From Sphaerisporangium sp040649355 (GTDB lineage: Bacteria; Actinomycetota; Actinomycetes; Streptosporangiales; Streptosporangiaceae), in NCBI RefSeq assembly GCF_043197795.1, contig NZ_JBICTU010000030.1:1-64000 (forward strand): DNA of 64,000 bases, read 5' to 3'. Shown here one piece after another: positions 53,251-61,344 of the stretch. Every line of letters starts with the position of its first letter. Within the stretch, counting starts at the first letter, position 1. Position numbers and translations under genes: made by a program. Below the pieces are notes generated by a model. The model was not told where the DNA came from, did no database searches, and saw only the letters and a list, made by a program, of their open reading frames with translations.

Positions 53251-54405
53251 TCAGCCTTTGTAGTTGAAGATCTGGTGCAGGGTGTGCTGGATCTCGACGA
53301 GGTCCTTCTGGTCTTGCATCACCTGGTCGATGGACTTGTACGCTTCGGGGTGCTCGTCCACCAAGGCGGCGGCGCGGTTTGCGTTCCAGGTTCGGCCGTG
53401 CATCGCTTCGGTGAGTGACTTGGCTGATAGCTCTCGCTTGGCTCGGCTGCGGGACATGCGGCGGCCGGCGCCGTGGGAGCAGGAGTTGTAGGAGTCGGGG
53501 TTCCCAAGTCCGCGGACGATGTAGGACTGGGTGCCCATCGAGCCGGGGATGACGCCCTCGTCGCCGGTGTCGGCTTTGATGGCTCCCTTGCGGGTGATCC
53601 ACAGCTCCTTGCCGTTGTGCGTCTCCTGCTGGGTGAAGTTGTGGTGCGAGTTGATCGTGCGGACGCGCTGGCCCTTGCCGACGACGCGGAACAGGGCGTT
53701 GATCAGGACCTTGTCCATGCGGGCGCGTGAGGCCATGGCGTAGCGCTGGGCCCACAGCATGTCCTCGATGTAGGCGGTGAACTCCGGTGTGCTCTGGATC
53801 AGGTAGGCCAGGTCGGGGTCTTCCAGGCCGATGGCCTGCTTCTTCATGAGCTTCTTGGCGTCCACGATGTGCATCGTGGCGAGTTGGTTGCCGATGCCTC
53901 GTGAACCGGAGTGCAGCACGGTCCAGACCCGGTCACGTTCGTCGAGGCAGACCTCGACGAAGTGGTTGCCGGAGCCCAGGGTGCCGAACTGCTCGGATAC
54001 CTTCTTCGCCTGCTTGGGGTTCAGGTCGGTGTGGGGGAGTCCCAGTTCGCTGAGGGCTCGGTCCATGGACGGGTCGGCGTGGCCCTTGCCGACGCCGGCC
54101 GGGATGCGGTGCTCCACCATGGGCATCAATGCGGCCAGGGTGTCAGGCAGGTCAGCAGCGGTAAGCGTGGTCTCGGTCGCGACCATGCCGCACCCGATGT
54201 CCACACCCACGGCGGCCGGAATGATCGCACCCTCGGTAGGAATTACGGATCCGACTGTCGCGCCAATGCCGATATGCGCGTCCGGCATGAGCGCGACATG
54301 ACCCGAAACGAAACGCAGGCGGGCGGTACGTGCCGCCTGCTCGATCGTGCCCGGATCTATTTCGCTGGCCCACGACAGAAGGTTAGGTGCGATCTGGTTC
54401 GGCAT
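53251..54405 (-). CDS. rtcB: RtcB family RNA ligase
   Basis: 384 residues, the shorter RtcB form. Metal and GMP site motifs: AAVGVDIGCGMVATET (Cys ligand), GTLGSGNHFVEV, VLHSGSRGIGN, INSHHNFTQQ and NSCSHGAGRRMSR (guanylated His). It joins 2',3'-cyclic phosphate or 3'-phosphate to 5'-OH RNA ends using GTP and Mn2+. AAAAAGGAGATCCACC precedes the ATG at 54405. No archease, RtcA or RtcR gene is adjacent. It is flanked on both sides by fragments of a different, more canonical rtcB on the other strand. Confidence 0.95.
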   Translation of the reverse strand: MPNQIAPNLLSWASEIDPGTIEQAARTARLRFVSGHVALMPDAHIGIGATVGSVIPTEGAIIPAAVGVDIGCGMVATETTLTAADLPDTLAALMPMVEHRIPAGVGKGHADPSMDRALSELGLPHTDLNPKQAKKVSEQFGTLGSGNHFVEVCLDERDRVWTVLHSGSRGIGNQLATMHIVDAKKLMKKQAIGLEDPDLAYLIQSTPEFTAYIEDMLWAQRYAMASRARMDKVLINALFRVVGKGQRVRTINSHHNFTQQETHNGKELWITRKGAIKADTGDEGVIPGSMGTQSYIVRGLGNPDSYNSCSHGAGRRMSRSRAKRELSAKSLTEAMHGRTWNANRAAALVDEHPEAYKSIDQVMQDQKDLVEIQHTLHQIFNYKG

Positions 54406-54709
54406 GGTGGATCTCCTTTTTGATCGAGATCTACTTTGCCCAAGTCCTCGCTGATATCCCACTCATTATTCAACGCTCCCGCGCGGCTTCACCTCGGTGT
54501 GACCACCCGTCTGCTCGCCCCGCTGCCTGATCGTTCGATGGCCCTCGGTCGGCGTCAACGCCGTCTGTTGCCGTTGGAGATGGGGCAACGGTGCACGTCG
54601 CTGGGAATGGACACGCGAAGTCGGGCCGCCGCCCTGCGGGTGGCTAGAGCCCACCGAGCGTCTATCCATGCCGTCTCGTTGAGCTGCTAAGGGGATCGGA
54701 CGCGAGAGA
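54406..54709. promoter_or_regulatory. Intergenic region with the rtcB promoter
   Basis: No gene is supported. The part next to rtcB (54415-54475) is AT-rich and likely holds its promoter. GTTGCCGTT...GGGCAACGG near 54567-54592 is a weak inverted repeat. Confidence 0.4.
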
Positions 54710-54729
54710 GCCCCCGCCTGAGCGGGGGC
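54710..54729. terminator. Terminator of the second DUF397 operon
   Basis: Perfect 8-bp stem GCCCCCGC / GCGGGGGC with a 4-nt loop, 13 bp past the DUF397 stop on the minus strand. Confidence 0.75.
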
Positions 54730-54742
54730 CCCAGTCCAGCAC

Positions 54743-54946
54743 TTATGCGCCCAATGCCCCGGCCTTGACACCCCTTACGAAGGCCAACCACGCGCCGGGT
54801 TCAACCACCAGGGCCGGTCCTGTTGGGTTCTTGCTGTCCCTGACCGCGAAGATGCCGGGCAGGTTCGATGCGACCTCCACACAGTTGCCCGTGTCGCCGC
54901 TAAAGGTGCTCTTGCGCCACTGTGCGTCCCGAAGGTCAGCAGTCAC
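54743..54946 (-). CDS. DUF397 protein, second copy
   Basis: 67 residues: WRKSTFSGDTGNCVEVA, IFAVRDSKNPTGPALVVEPG, WLAFVRGVKAG. It overlaps the XRE regulator stop by 4 bp. Same family and order as the copy at 5925, but only moderately similar, so the two sets were not recently duplicated. Confidence 0.92.
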   Translation of the reverse strand: MTADLRDAQWRKSTFSGDTGNCVEVASNLPGIFAVRDSKNPTGPALVVEPGAWLAFVRGVKAGALGA

Positions 54947-55803
54947 GTTCGGTTCACCACTTCCTGTATGAGCTTGACCGACTGTTTGAACGGTAGAGCT
55001 TCGGCTCTGATCGCGTCATACCGGAGTGCCATCTCAGCGATCACCTGACGATCATCGAGCGTGCGGCCATGCGGTTGTGCCTCAGCGTAGGCGGCATACG
55101 GTGATCCGTTCCGTTCGGCGATGATGAACCCGCCTATCAAGCCGCAGTGCGCCTGTGCCGTGTAGGGCACGATTTGCAAGGTCACCTTGGGGTGCTGGGC
55201 CATTTCGAGCAGGAACCGTAGTTGTTCCTGCATCACCTCTGGCTCCCCGATGCTCCGATGGATCACGGCCTCATCCATGACAGCGCTGATCATGGGCGGC
55301 TTCTCCCGATTAAGGATGGCTCGCCGTTGCATGCGACCTGCTAGGCGTTCCTCTACGTCTTCCCTGGTGATGCCGGGAGACGTGGCGAACATCTCGCGGG
55401 CGTATGACTCGGTCTGGAGCAGGCCGGGTATGAGCGTCGGTTCCCACGTGTGTAGCGATGTGGCGTCTTCCTCTTCTTCGAGCCAGGGCCTGAAGTACTC
55501 AGGTGCCTTGTTCCAGGTGGTGGCGACGTAGAGGCGCATCATTGCACCGTCGAGCCCCAAGGCTTGATCGCAAAGCTGCGCGAAGCGCTCGGATGGGGGC
55601 CGTCTGCCAGCTTCCACCATGCCCACCATGGATTCACTGAACCCGACGCGTTTCGCTAGTTGCTTCTGCGTGAGCTTGGCGTCAGTTCGGTGTTTCCGCA
55701 GTTCGAAGGCAAACAGGGCGCGAGGGGACTCGTGGGGGTCTATCTCCCTGCTGGCAGACAATGGCTCACCTACCGTCCAATTAGGGGGTATTACGGACAC
55801 CAT
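54943..55803 (-). CDS. XRE-family regulator with DUF5753 domain, second copy
   Basis: 286 residues. HTH at about 40-95 (LTQKQLAKRVGFSESMVGMV), DUF5753 at about 110-285 (LIPGLLQTESYAREMF, RMQRRAILNREKPPM, HPKVTLQIVPYTAQA). The start at 55803 (MVSVIPPNWTVGEPL) fits the family; the frame extends further upstream to 55905 without homologous residues. Base composition is lower in GC than surrounding core genes. Divergent from the HATPase gene at 55939. Confidence 0.9.
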   Translation of the reverse strand: MVSVIPPNWTVGEPLSASREIDPHESPRALFAFELRKHRTDAKLTQKQLAKRVGFSESMVGMVEAGRRPPSERFAQLCDQALGLDGAMMRLYVATTWNKAPEYFRPWLEEEEDATSLHTWEPTLIPGLLQTESYAREMFATSPGITREDVEERLAGRMQRRAILNREKPPMISAVMDEAVIHRSIGEPEVMQEQLRFLLEMAQHPKVTLQIVPYTAQAHCGLIGGFIIAERNGSPYAAYAEAQPHGRTLDDRQVIAEMALRYDAIRAEALPFKQSVKLIQEVVNRT

Positions 55804-55938
55804 ACCGACCACCGCACAGGAAGTGTGGTGGGGTTGTACGCCGATTCCACTACCGATCGTAGCCCGCTGTCGCCAATCTGATAGGGCGAAGTCTCCAAGA
55901 CGCATGGACCATTTCCGGCGACACGAAAAGGCAAGCGC

Positions 55939-56307
55939 ATGAGGATGGGAAGCCTGCTAGGCGTTACCGATCTGGTCGGTTCTACCCAGTCAGTCTCACA
56001 AGCACGCGCTTACGTGAGGCAGAAACTCGGCGAGGATCATCCGGCTTTGGATGACGTGACCCTACTGGTTTCCGAAGTCGTCACGAACGCTGTGGTTCAT
56101 TCCGACTCGCGAGACGGCGGAAGGGTGACGCTCGCCATTGCTGATTGCTACGACCTCATACACGTTGACGTGGTGGACGCCGGAAGCGCTACAGCCCCGC
56201 GCGTTCGCGGGGACATGTTCGCCGAAGGCGGGCGAGGTCTCATGCTCGTTGAAACGCTCTCGCATCGCTGGAACGTCTACGACGACGCCGCCGGGCGAAC
56301 GGTTTGA
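55939..56307 (+). CDS. Anti-sigma-factor-kinase-like ATP-binding protein, second copy
   Basis: 122 residues, HATPase_c of the RsbW type: N-box VSEVVTNAVVHSDSR, G1 VDVVDAGSATAP, G2 EGGRGLMLVETL. GAAAAGGCAAGCGC precedes the ATG. It completes the second regulator set, as in 5925-7607. Confidence 0.88.
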   Translation: MRMGSLLGVTDLVGSTQSVSQARAYVRQKLGEDHPALDDVTLLVSEVVTNAVVHSDSRDGGRVTLAIADCYDLIHVDVVDAGSATAPRVRGDMFAEGGRGLMLVETLSHRWNVYDDAAGRTV

Positions 56308-56338
56308 TTTCAGATCAAATACAAGCATGGGGGTGATA

Positions 56339-56803
56339 ATGGTCTTTCATGTCCCCGACAGCGGGAACCGTCCTGAACCTACCGAGGAGCAGAAGCGCGC
56401 CACTCGCGGCACAGCGGCCATGGCCTCCAAGACGGTAGCCGACAGCGTAGAGACCGACCGTCAGCAGGAGCAGGCGCTCCACCTGATCGAGCGCTGGGGC
56501 CCGGACCGTGAAGGCTTGGAGCAGGCGGCTATTTCACTCGGCGTTGATCCCCTGACGGACGACCGATCCGATGCCACTTCGCGTCAGACCACCGGGGGTT
56601 TTCGGCGGCTTTCTTTTTACCCCATTCGCGTGCTATGGCGCTCGGCTGATGCTCCAATAAACCTCCCTTCTCTCGGCGGGAAAGAGTCACCCAAGGAAGC
56701 AGGCCGATCCGGAGAAGCCCCGCATAGCGTGCCGGTACACCACTACGACGAGGCTTCCTGCGAGTCACTTCCTTGCGGGTTTGGAGGTTTCTGGGGGGAT
56801 TGA
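56339..56803 (+). CDS. Hypothetical protein downstream of the HATPase gene
   Basis: About 154 residues from the ATG at 56339 (GGGGGTG upstream). The first 85 residues look natural (PEPTEEQKRATRGTAAMASK, LHLIERWGPDREGLEQAAIS). The C-terminal half (from about 90) has untypical composition and may be out-of-gene sequence read through a lost stop. No family is recognised. Confidence 0.5.
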   Translation: MVFHVPDSGNRPEPTEEQKRATRGTAAMASKTVADSVETDRQQEQALHLIERWGPDREGLEQAAISLGVDPLTDDRSDATSRQTTGGFRRLSFYPIRVLWRSADAPINLPSLGGKESPKEAGRSGEAPHSVPVHHYDEASCESLPCGFGGFWGD

Positions 56804-56960
56804 GGTTGTTAGGTATTCGTGGCGGATTGCTCCCTAGTGCCACCCTATGGCCGAGACTCGCGATTTGCCGGAGGTCACTTTATGTGTCTCCAGGTACTAA
56901 ACCTAATAAGTAGCACTGACGGTTCCGGATAGGCCAGGGCATACTCGTACAGGCTTGACC
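56804..56960. other. Short gene-free stretch upstream of the GTCC array
   Basis: No gene is supported. The sequence is less GC-rich than the core genome and in keeping with accessory DNA. Confidence 0.4.
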
Positions 56961-56970
56961 TCCCGAAGAC

Positions 56971-57100
56971 GTCCGCAGAAGTCCGAGGGCGTCCAACGGC
57001 GTCCGTAGACGTCCCGATATTCGCCCGAAAGGTACGGGGGCTGTGACCCCTCGGGAAGGGGAACAGCTCCCGTCGCAGTGAGAGACGTCTTAGACGTCTC
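56971..57100. repeat. Five GTCC boxes phased at 10 bp, followed by a 19-bp palindrome
   Basis: GTCC starts at 56971, 56981, 56991, 57001 and 57011, that is exactly one helical turn apart, four with GTCCG/GTCCA-like form. 70 bp further, GAGACGTCT-T-AGACGTCTC (57082-57100) is a perfect 9-bp inverted repeat 3 bp beyond the recombinase-remnant stop. Such arrays are typical binding sites of accessory or partition/excision proteins. Confidence 0.7.
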
Positions 57101-57103
57101 AGC

Positions 57104-57835
57104 TCAGCCTTCGCGCCAGATCGGTTCAAGCTTGTCCGGATCGAACTTGCCCCGGCTTCCGTTACCGCTACCGACAGGGTGAACGATGATCGCGTGAAAC
57201 GCCTCACGCACGTAGCCGCGCTTCTGAGACATGTCCAATCGGTCATCGTTGGTATCCGAGTACCACCGTCGCCGGATATCGGTGATGTCCGTCTTAGCTC
57301 TCTGCGCCGCCGCCTGGTGTTGCTGGCGTTCTCTGTTCAGGCGGATTATCTCGGCCTCAAGCCGCCCGGCCTCCTCGAAGAACAGGGAGTTGCTGATCTT
57401 CTTGCCATGCCAGGCCGCCTGCGGTTCTCTTAGCTGTCCCTCGGCATCCTCCAAATCGCTACTGCCGGGCCATGGCCCGACTTCAGAGGCGGTTGCCGTA
57501 CGCTCTTCGAGCTTGGCCAACAGCGCTTCGGAGATGAACAGGTCGACCATGTCGCCGCGTCGCGCGAGCCTGCCGCAACCACCCTCGGCCTTCGAGCGGC
57601 ACACATAGACGTGGTGGGGCAGTCGCGATGCTGGGACACCCGTAGCCTCGACATGCAGAGGGTGCCGTCCTCCTTCGGCCGGCCACAGCGCAGGGTGCCG
57701 GTCAGCAGGTACGTGTGTTCACGGTGATCGGCAGGAAGGTCGCCGATGACCCCCTGCGAACCGACTTGCTTACCGCGCCGGGCCTCGAAGATCGCTTGGA
57801 CGGCTTCCCACCCTTCCGCTCGTAGCCGCCGGCAC
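57104..57835 (-). pseudogene. Serine recombinase, C-terminal remnant with frameshift
   Basis: The minus-strand translation has EAVQAIFEARRGKQVGSQGV, TYLLTGTLRCGRPKEDG, then (after a frameshift near 57605-57620 inside the zinc ribbon) VYVCRSKAEGGCGRLARRGD and the C-terminal coiled-coil part (EAGRLEAEIIRLNRERQQHQ) ending KLEPIWREG. This corresponds to the last about 240 residues of a large serine integrase. The catalytic domain is missing; homology fades at about 57835, next to the rtcB fragment. Different from the integrase at 800-2305. Confidence 0.85.
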
Positions 57836-57867
57836 TGCCCTCCAGCTGAGGCGGAACCTCATGCCTG

Positions 57868-58272
57868 GAGCGATGTTGTACCACCACAACTACGTCTCGG
57901 AGGAGAACCTACGAAGGGCAGAAGCTCCTGGTCACCCGTAAGGGGGCCATCCGGGCGGGGCAGGGGGAGCTGGGGATCATTCCGGGGTCGATGGCGACGG
58001 GCACGTACATCGTCAAAGGTCTCGGCAACGCCAAGGCCTTCAACTCGGCCTCGCACGGGGCCGGCCGGAAGATGAGCAGGAACAAGGCGAAGAAGACCTT
58101 CACCGTGAGCGACCTTGAGGCGCAGACCAGCGGAGTCGAGTGCCGTAAGGACGCCGGGGTGCTGGACGAGATCCCGGGCGCGTACAAGGACATCGAGTCG
58201 GTCATGGCCGCCCAGACCGACCTGGTGGAGGTCGTCGCCCACCTGCGCCAGATCATCTGCATCAAGGGGTGA
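57868..58272 (+). pseudogene. rtcB fragment 2 (C-terminal part, one frameshift)
   Basis: YHHNYVSEE in one frame is followed, after one extra base at about 57906 (GAGAACC in place of GAGACC), by TYEGQKLLVTRKGAIRAGQG, LGIIPGSMATGTYIVKGLGN, NSASHGAGRKMSRNKAKKTF and the RtcB end VEVVAHLRQIICIKG. It contains the guanylated-His motif. It begins about where fragment 1 stops in the RtcB order. An ATG at 57991 could start a short product, but it could not be active. Confidence 0.85.
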
Positions 58273-58320
58273 CGGCGTCACGCCGTGGACGTCAAGGGTC
58301 CCTGCGCCGAGGGATGAAGA

Positions 58321-58348
58321 CCCCCGCTTCCGAGAAAGGGAGCGGGGG
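58321..58348 (+). terminator. Terminator after rtcB fragment 2
   Basis: CCCCCGCTTCC / GGGAGCGGGGG, 11-bp stem with one G-T pair and a 6-nt loop, 48 bp after the stop. Confidence 0.7.
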
Positions 58349-58485
58349 ACCCTAGAGGACCCCAGAAGATCGTGGGGGATGACCCGGAAGGCGCCGGTGA
58401 GGCCTAACGTGAAGGGGGTTTCGCGGTTCGCCGTAGGCTGGCGGTCTGACCGGTTACATCCGCGCGCACGACAGGAGGCCCCCCG

Positions 58486-59475
58486 GTGCTCGTTGACTCC
58501 TTCGGGCGAGTGGCGACCGACCTGCGGGTCTCGCTGACCGACAAGTGCAACCTTCGCTGCTCCTACTGCATGCCCCCGGAGGGTCTCGACTGGCTGCCCA
58601 AGCCCGACCTGCTCACCGCCGACGAGATCTGCCGCCTGGTGGCGATCGGCGTCCAGCGGCTCGGCATCGGCGAGGTCCGCTACACCGGCGGCGAGCCCCT
58701 GCTGCGCCGGGAGCTCGTCGAGATCGTCGCGCGCACGGCGGCGCTGCGGCCCCGGCCCCACGTGTCGATCACCTCCAACGGCATCGGCCTGGCCCGTCTC
58801 GCCGCGCCCCTCGCCGCGGCGGGCCTCGACCGGGTCAACATCTCACTGGACACCCTCGACCGTGAGGTCTTCGTACGGCTCGCGCACCGCGACCGGCTCG
58901 CTGACGTCCTCGCGGGACTCGCCGCCGCTGACGCGGCGGGGCTGCGCCCGGTCAAGGTCAACGTGGTCCTCATGCGGGGCGTCAACGACCACGAGGCCCC
59001 CGAGCTGCTGCGTTACTGCCTGGAGAAGGGCTACGAGCTGCGGTTCATCGAGCAGATGCCGCTGGACGCGCAGCACGGCTGGCGCCGGGAGGACATGGTC
59101 ACCGCCGACGAGATCCTCGCCGCGCTCACCCCGGAGTTCGGCCTCACCCCCGAGGCTCCCGAGGAGCGGGGCAGCGCCCCCGCCGAGATCTTCCTGGTGG
59201 ACGGCGGTCCCGCGCGGGTCGGGGTCATCGGCTCGGTGACCCGCCCGTTCTGCGGGGCCTGCGACCGGGTACGGCTGACCGCCGACGGCCAGATCCGCAA
59301 CTGCCTGTTCGCCACCGAGGAGTCCGACCTGCGCGGCGCCATGCGCTCGGGCGCCTCCGACGACGAGCTCGCCGCGCGGTGGATCGCCGCCGTGCGCGGC
59401 AAGCGGGCCGGCCACGGCATCGACGACCCGGCCTTCCTGCAGCCGGCGCGCCCCATGTCGGCCATCGGCGGCTGA
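58486..59475 (+). CDS. moaA: GTP 3',8-cyclase MoaA
   Basis: 329 residues. Radical-SAM motif CNLRCSYCMP (Cys about 21, 25, 28), GGEPLLRRE, and the C-terminal second 4Fe-4S cluster in FCGACDRVRL ... RNCLF. Ends in the essential Gly-Gly. It makes 3',8-cyclo-GTP from GTP for molybdopterin synthesis. GTG start with AGGAGG upstream. Followed by mobA with 1 bp between stop and ATG, so it is an operon. Confidence 0.96.
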   Translation: MLVDSFGRVATDLRVSLTDKCNLRCSYCMPPEGLDWLPKPDLLTADEICRLVAIGVQRLGIGEVRYTGGEPLLRRELVEIVARTAALRPRPHVSITSNGIGLARLAAPLAAAGLDRVNISLDTLDREVFVRLAHRDRLADVLAGLAAADAAGLRPVKVNVVLMRGVNDHEAPELLRYCLEKGYELRFIEQMPLDAQHGWRREDMVTADEILAALTPEFGLTPEAPEERGSAPAEIFLVDGGPARVGVIGSVTRPFCGACDRVRLTADGQIRNCLFATEESDLRGAMRSGASDDELAARWIAAVRGKRAGHGIDDPAFLQPARPMSAIGG

Positions 59476-59476
59476 G

Positions 59477-60142
59477 ATGCCCCCCGTGGAGCACCCGGCC
59501 CCGCACGGCCCGTACGACCAGGCGGCCCCGCCGGGCCCGTACGACGACGCGGCCCCACAGGGCCCGTACGACGCGGTGGTGCTGGCCGGAGGCGGCGCGC
59601 GCAGGCTCGGGGGAGAAGACAAGCCCGGCGTGAGCGTGGGCGGCCTGACGCTGATCGAGCGGGTCGTGGCCGCGGTGCCGGACGCCGTACGGCTCGTCGT
59701 GGTGGGGCCTGAACGTCCCGGCCTGGCGGGCGCCGAGTTCGTCCGGGAGGACCCGCCCGGGGGAGGCCCGGTCCCCGCCCTCCGTACGGGGCTGGCGCGG
59801 GTCTCCTCGCCGTGGGTGGCGCTCCTGGCGGCCGATCTCCCGTTCCTCCTGACAGGACACGTCAAGGCGCTTCTGGGGGCCGCGGGCCGCCGGCCGGGGG
59901 CGGTGCTGGTGGACGACGGCGGGCGTGAGCAGTGGCTCACCGGCGTCTGGCGCACCGATGCGCTCGCCCGCGCGCTGGCGGCGTACGAGGGGAGGTCCCT
60001 GTTCGGGCTGCTCGGCCCCCTCGACCCGGCGCGGCTGAGCGTGGCGGTGGGTGACGGCCGCGTTCCGTGGTTCGATTGCGACACGTTCGACGATGTGCGT
60101 GACGCCCGGAAGCGATTTCCGAGCGTGAACGACAAACGCTGA
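59477..60142 (+). CDS. mobA: Molybdenum cofactor guanylyltransferase family protein (MobA-like) with N-terminal 9-residue repeats
   Basis: 221 residues. The nucleotidyltransferase core starts YDAVVLAGGGARRLGGEDKP, then LLAADLPFLL, GVWRTDALARAL. It should add GMP or another nucleotide to molybdopterin. The first about 30 residues are unusual: GPYDQAAPP, GPYDDAAPQ and GPYDAVVLA are three copies of a 27-bp direct repeat (starts at 59507, 59534 and 59561) that has duplicated the true N-terminus. The start at 59477 follows the moaA stop directly. Confidence 0.88.
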   Translation: MPPVEHPAPHGPYDQAAPPGPYDDAAPQGPYDAVVLAGGGARRLGGEDKPGVSVGGLTLIERVVAAVPDAVRLVVVGPERPGLAGAEFVREDPPGGGPVPALRTGLARVSSPWVALLAADLPFLLTGHVKALLGAAGRRPGAVLVDDGGREQWLTGVWRTDALARALAAYEGRSLFGLLGPLDPARLSVAVGDGRVPWFDCDTFDDVRDARKRFPSVNDKR

Positions 60143-60184
60143 ACGAGCTTGTCGCTCGCCAATGATTAGGACGAAAGGGATCTC

Positions 60185-60442
60185 ATGAACGTGCTGGTCG
60201 AGTGGACGGCGCTGGTCTGCAAGGAGCTGGGCGTCGACCCCGGGAAAGTGGATCGCGACGCGGTTCTCGACCTGACCAGGGACGTCGCCCACGGGGTGGC
60301 CCGGCCGGCGGCTCCGCTGACGGCGTACCTGCTCGGTCTCGCGCAGGGCGCGGGCACCGCGTCACCGGAGGCGCTGGAGCGCCTGTCGACGCTGGCGCGC
60401 AACTGGGGCCAGGCCACGGCGGAGACGCTGGGTGACCATTGA
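60185..60442 (+). CDS. DUF6457 protein
   Basis: 85 residues, helical: VLVEWTALVCKELGVDPGKV and AVLDLTRDVAHGVARPAAPL (the conserved DVAHGVARPAAPLTAYLLGLA block). The family is regularly next to MobA-like genes in actinobacteria, so it is probably a molybdenum-cofactor accessory protein. GGGATCTC precedes the ATG; 42 bp after mobA. Confidence 0.88.
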   Translation: MNVLVEWTALVCKELGVDPGKVDRDAVLDLTRDVAHGVARPAAPLTAYLLGLAQGAGTASPEALERLSTLARNWGQATAETLGDH

Positions 60443-60486
60443 GTCATCCGAATTTCGGAATTGGGGGCGTTTAAACGCGGAAATGG

Positions 60487-60593
60487 GCGACGCCGGGTGG
60501 TTACGGGGGCAAACCACCCGGCGTCGCTTCATCGGCGTTCCGACGGGGGCCCGGAACGCCGGCAGTAGCGCTCCGACGGGGGACCAGAGCGCT
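60487..60593. terminator. Three consecutive hairpins with a shared ACGGGGG loop
   Basis: Hairpin 1: GCGACGCCGGGTGGTT / AACCACCCGGCGTCGC (60487-60527, perfect 16 bp). Hairpin 2: GGCGTTCC / GGAACGCC (60534-60560). Hairpin 3: AGCGCTC / GAGCGCT (60567-60593). Each loop contains ACGGGGG. They lie between the convergent DUF6457 and DUF3099 genes; the first alone is a strong bidirectional terminator. Confidence 0.8.
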
Positions 60594-60639
60594 TGTCTAA
60601 AGCGTACACCTACAACCCATGGGGTGCGTCAAGACTTTG

Positions 60640-60960
60640 TCACGACCCGATCTCGCGACGGTGCCTTGGTATCTCGGTTTGGTTAGGTAGTTCCCCGTCA
60701 ATGCCCGGGCTCGCGCCACGAGTCGGCTCGTTGGCCCCGATGACGGCAACGTAGGGCAAAAAGATCGCCCCGGCGACGAACAGCGCTCTGATCGGCCAGG
60801 GTACGTTGAGCACGACGGCAAGGATGAGGCACAGGGTGCGGATGCCCATCTGGATGAAATAGCGCTTCTCCCGGCGGCCGATGTCGGCCGTGAGCGAGGG
60901 CCTCGCGTCGGTGACCTGATGTACGACCGTACGGCCATGCCATACCTTCACAGACTCCAC
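60640..60960 (-). CDS. DUF3099 membrane protein
   Basis: 106 residues, GTG start. ITDARPSL-like opening (VTDARPSLTADIGRREKRYF) and two membrane helices (about 37-55 and 58-76). The family is restricted to actinobacteria and uncharacterised. Divergent from the dodecin gene (85-bp gap). Confidence 0.88.
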   Translation of the reverse strand: MESVKVWHGRTVVHQVTDARPSLTADIGRREKRYFIQMGIRTLCLILAVVLNVPWPIRALFVAGAIFLPYVAVIGANEPTRGASPGIDGELPNQTEIPRHRREIGS

Positions 60961-61045
60961 GGTAGACCCTCGGCCAGTGGGCTCCGACGGCGGCCGTGGG
61001 AGCCGGAGCCGTCATACGATCAAGGCCGACGGTGAGGAGAGTTGG

Positions 61046-61258
61046 ATGAGCGATCGTACATACCGCGTGACCGAGATCGTCGGCACGTCGTCAGAGAGCA
61101 TGGACCACGCGATCCGCAACGGGATACGGCGTGCCGCCGAGACGCTGCGGCACCTCGACTGGTTCGAGGTCACCGAGGTCCGGGGCCACATCCAGGACGG
61201 CGAGATCGGGCACTACCAGGTGGGCATGAAGGTCGGTTTCCGCCTGGAGGACTCGTGA
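61046..61258 (+). CDS. Dodecin
   Basis: 70 residues. YRVTEIVGTSSESMDHAIRN, conserved Trp in HLDWFEVTEVRGHIQDG and Gln in HYQVGMKVGF. Assembles to a dodecamer storing flavins or CoA. GTGAGGAGAGTTGG precedes the ATG at 61046. Confidence 0.94.
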   Translation: MSDRTYRVTEIVGTSSESMDHAIRNGIRRAAETLRHLDWFEVTEVRGHIQDGEIGHYQVGMKVGFRLEDS

Positions 61259-61344
61259 CCCGTTGGGCGGCTCCCAGAGCCTCCGCGTGAGTCTCCTGGG
61301 ACCGGTGCCGGGAGGAGAGCCTCCCGGCACCGGTGGGGACCGCC

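Noticed and set aside
54466..54771. 101-codon minus-strand ORF upstream of rtcB
   Set aside because: Overlaps the DUF397 gene and its terminator, with unnatural composition.
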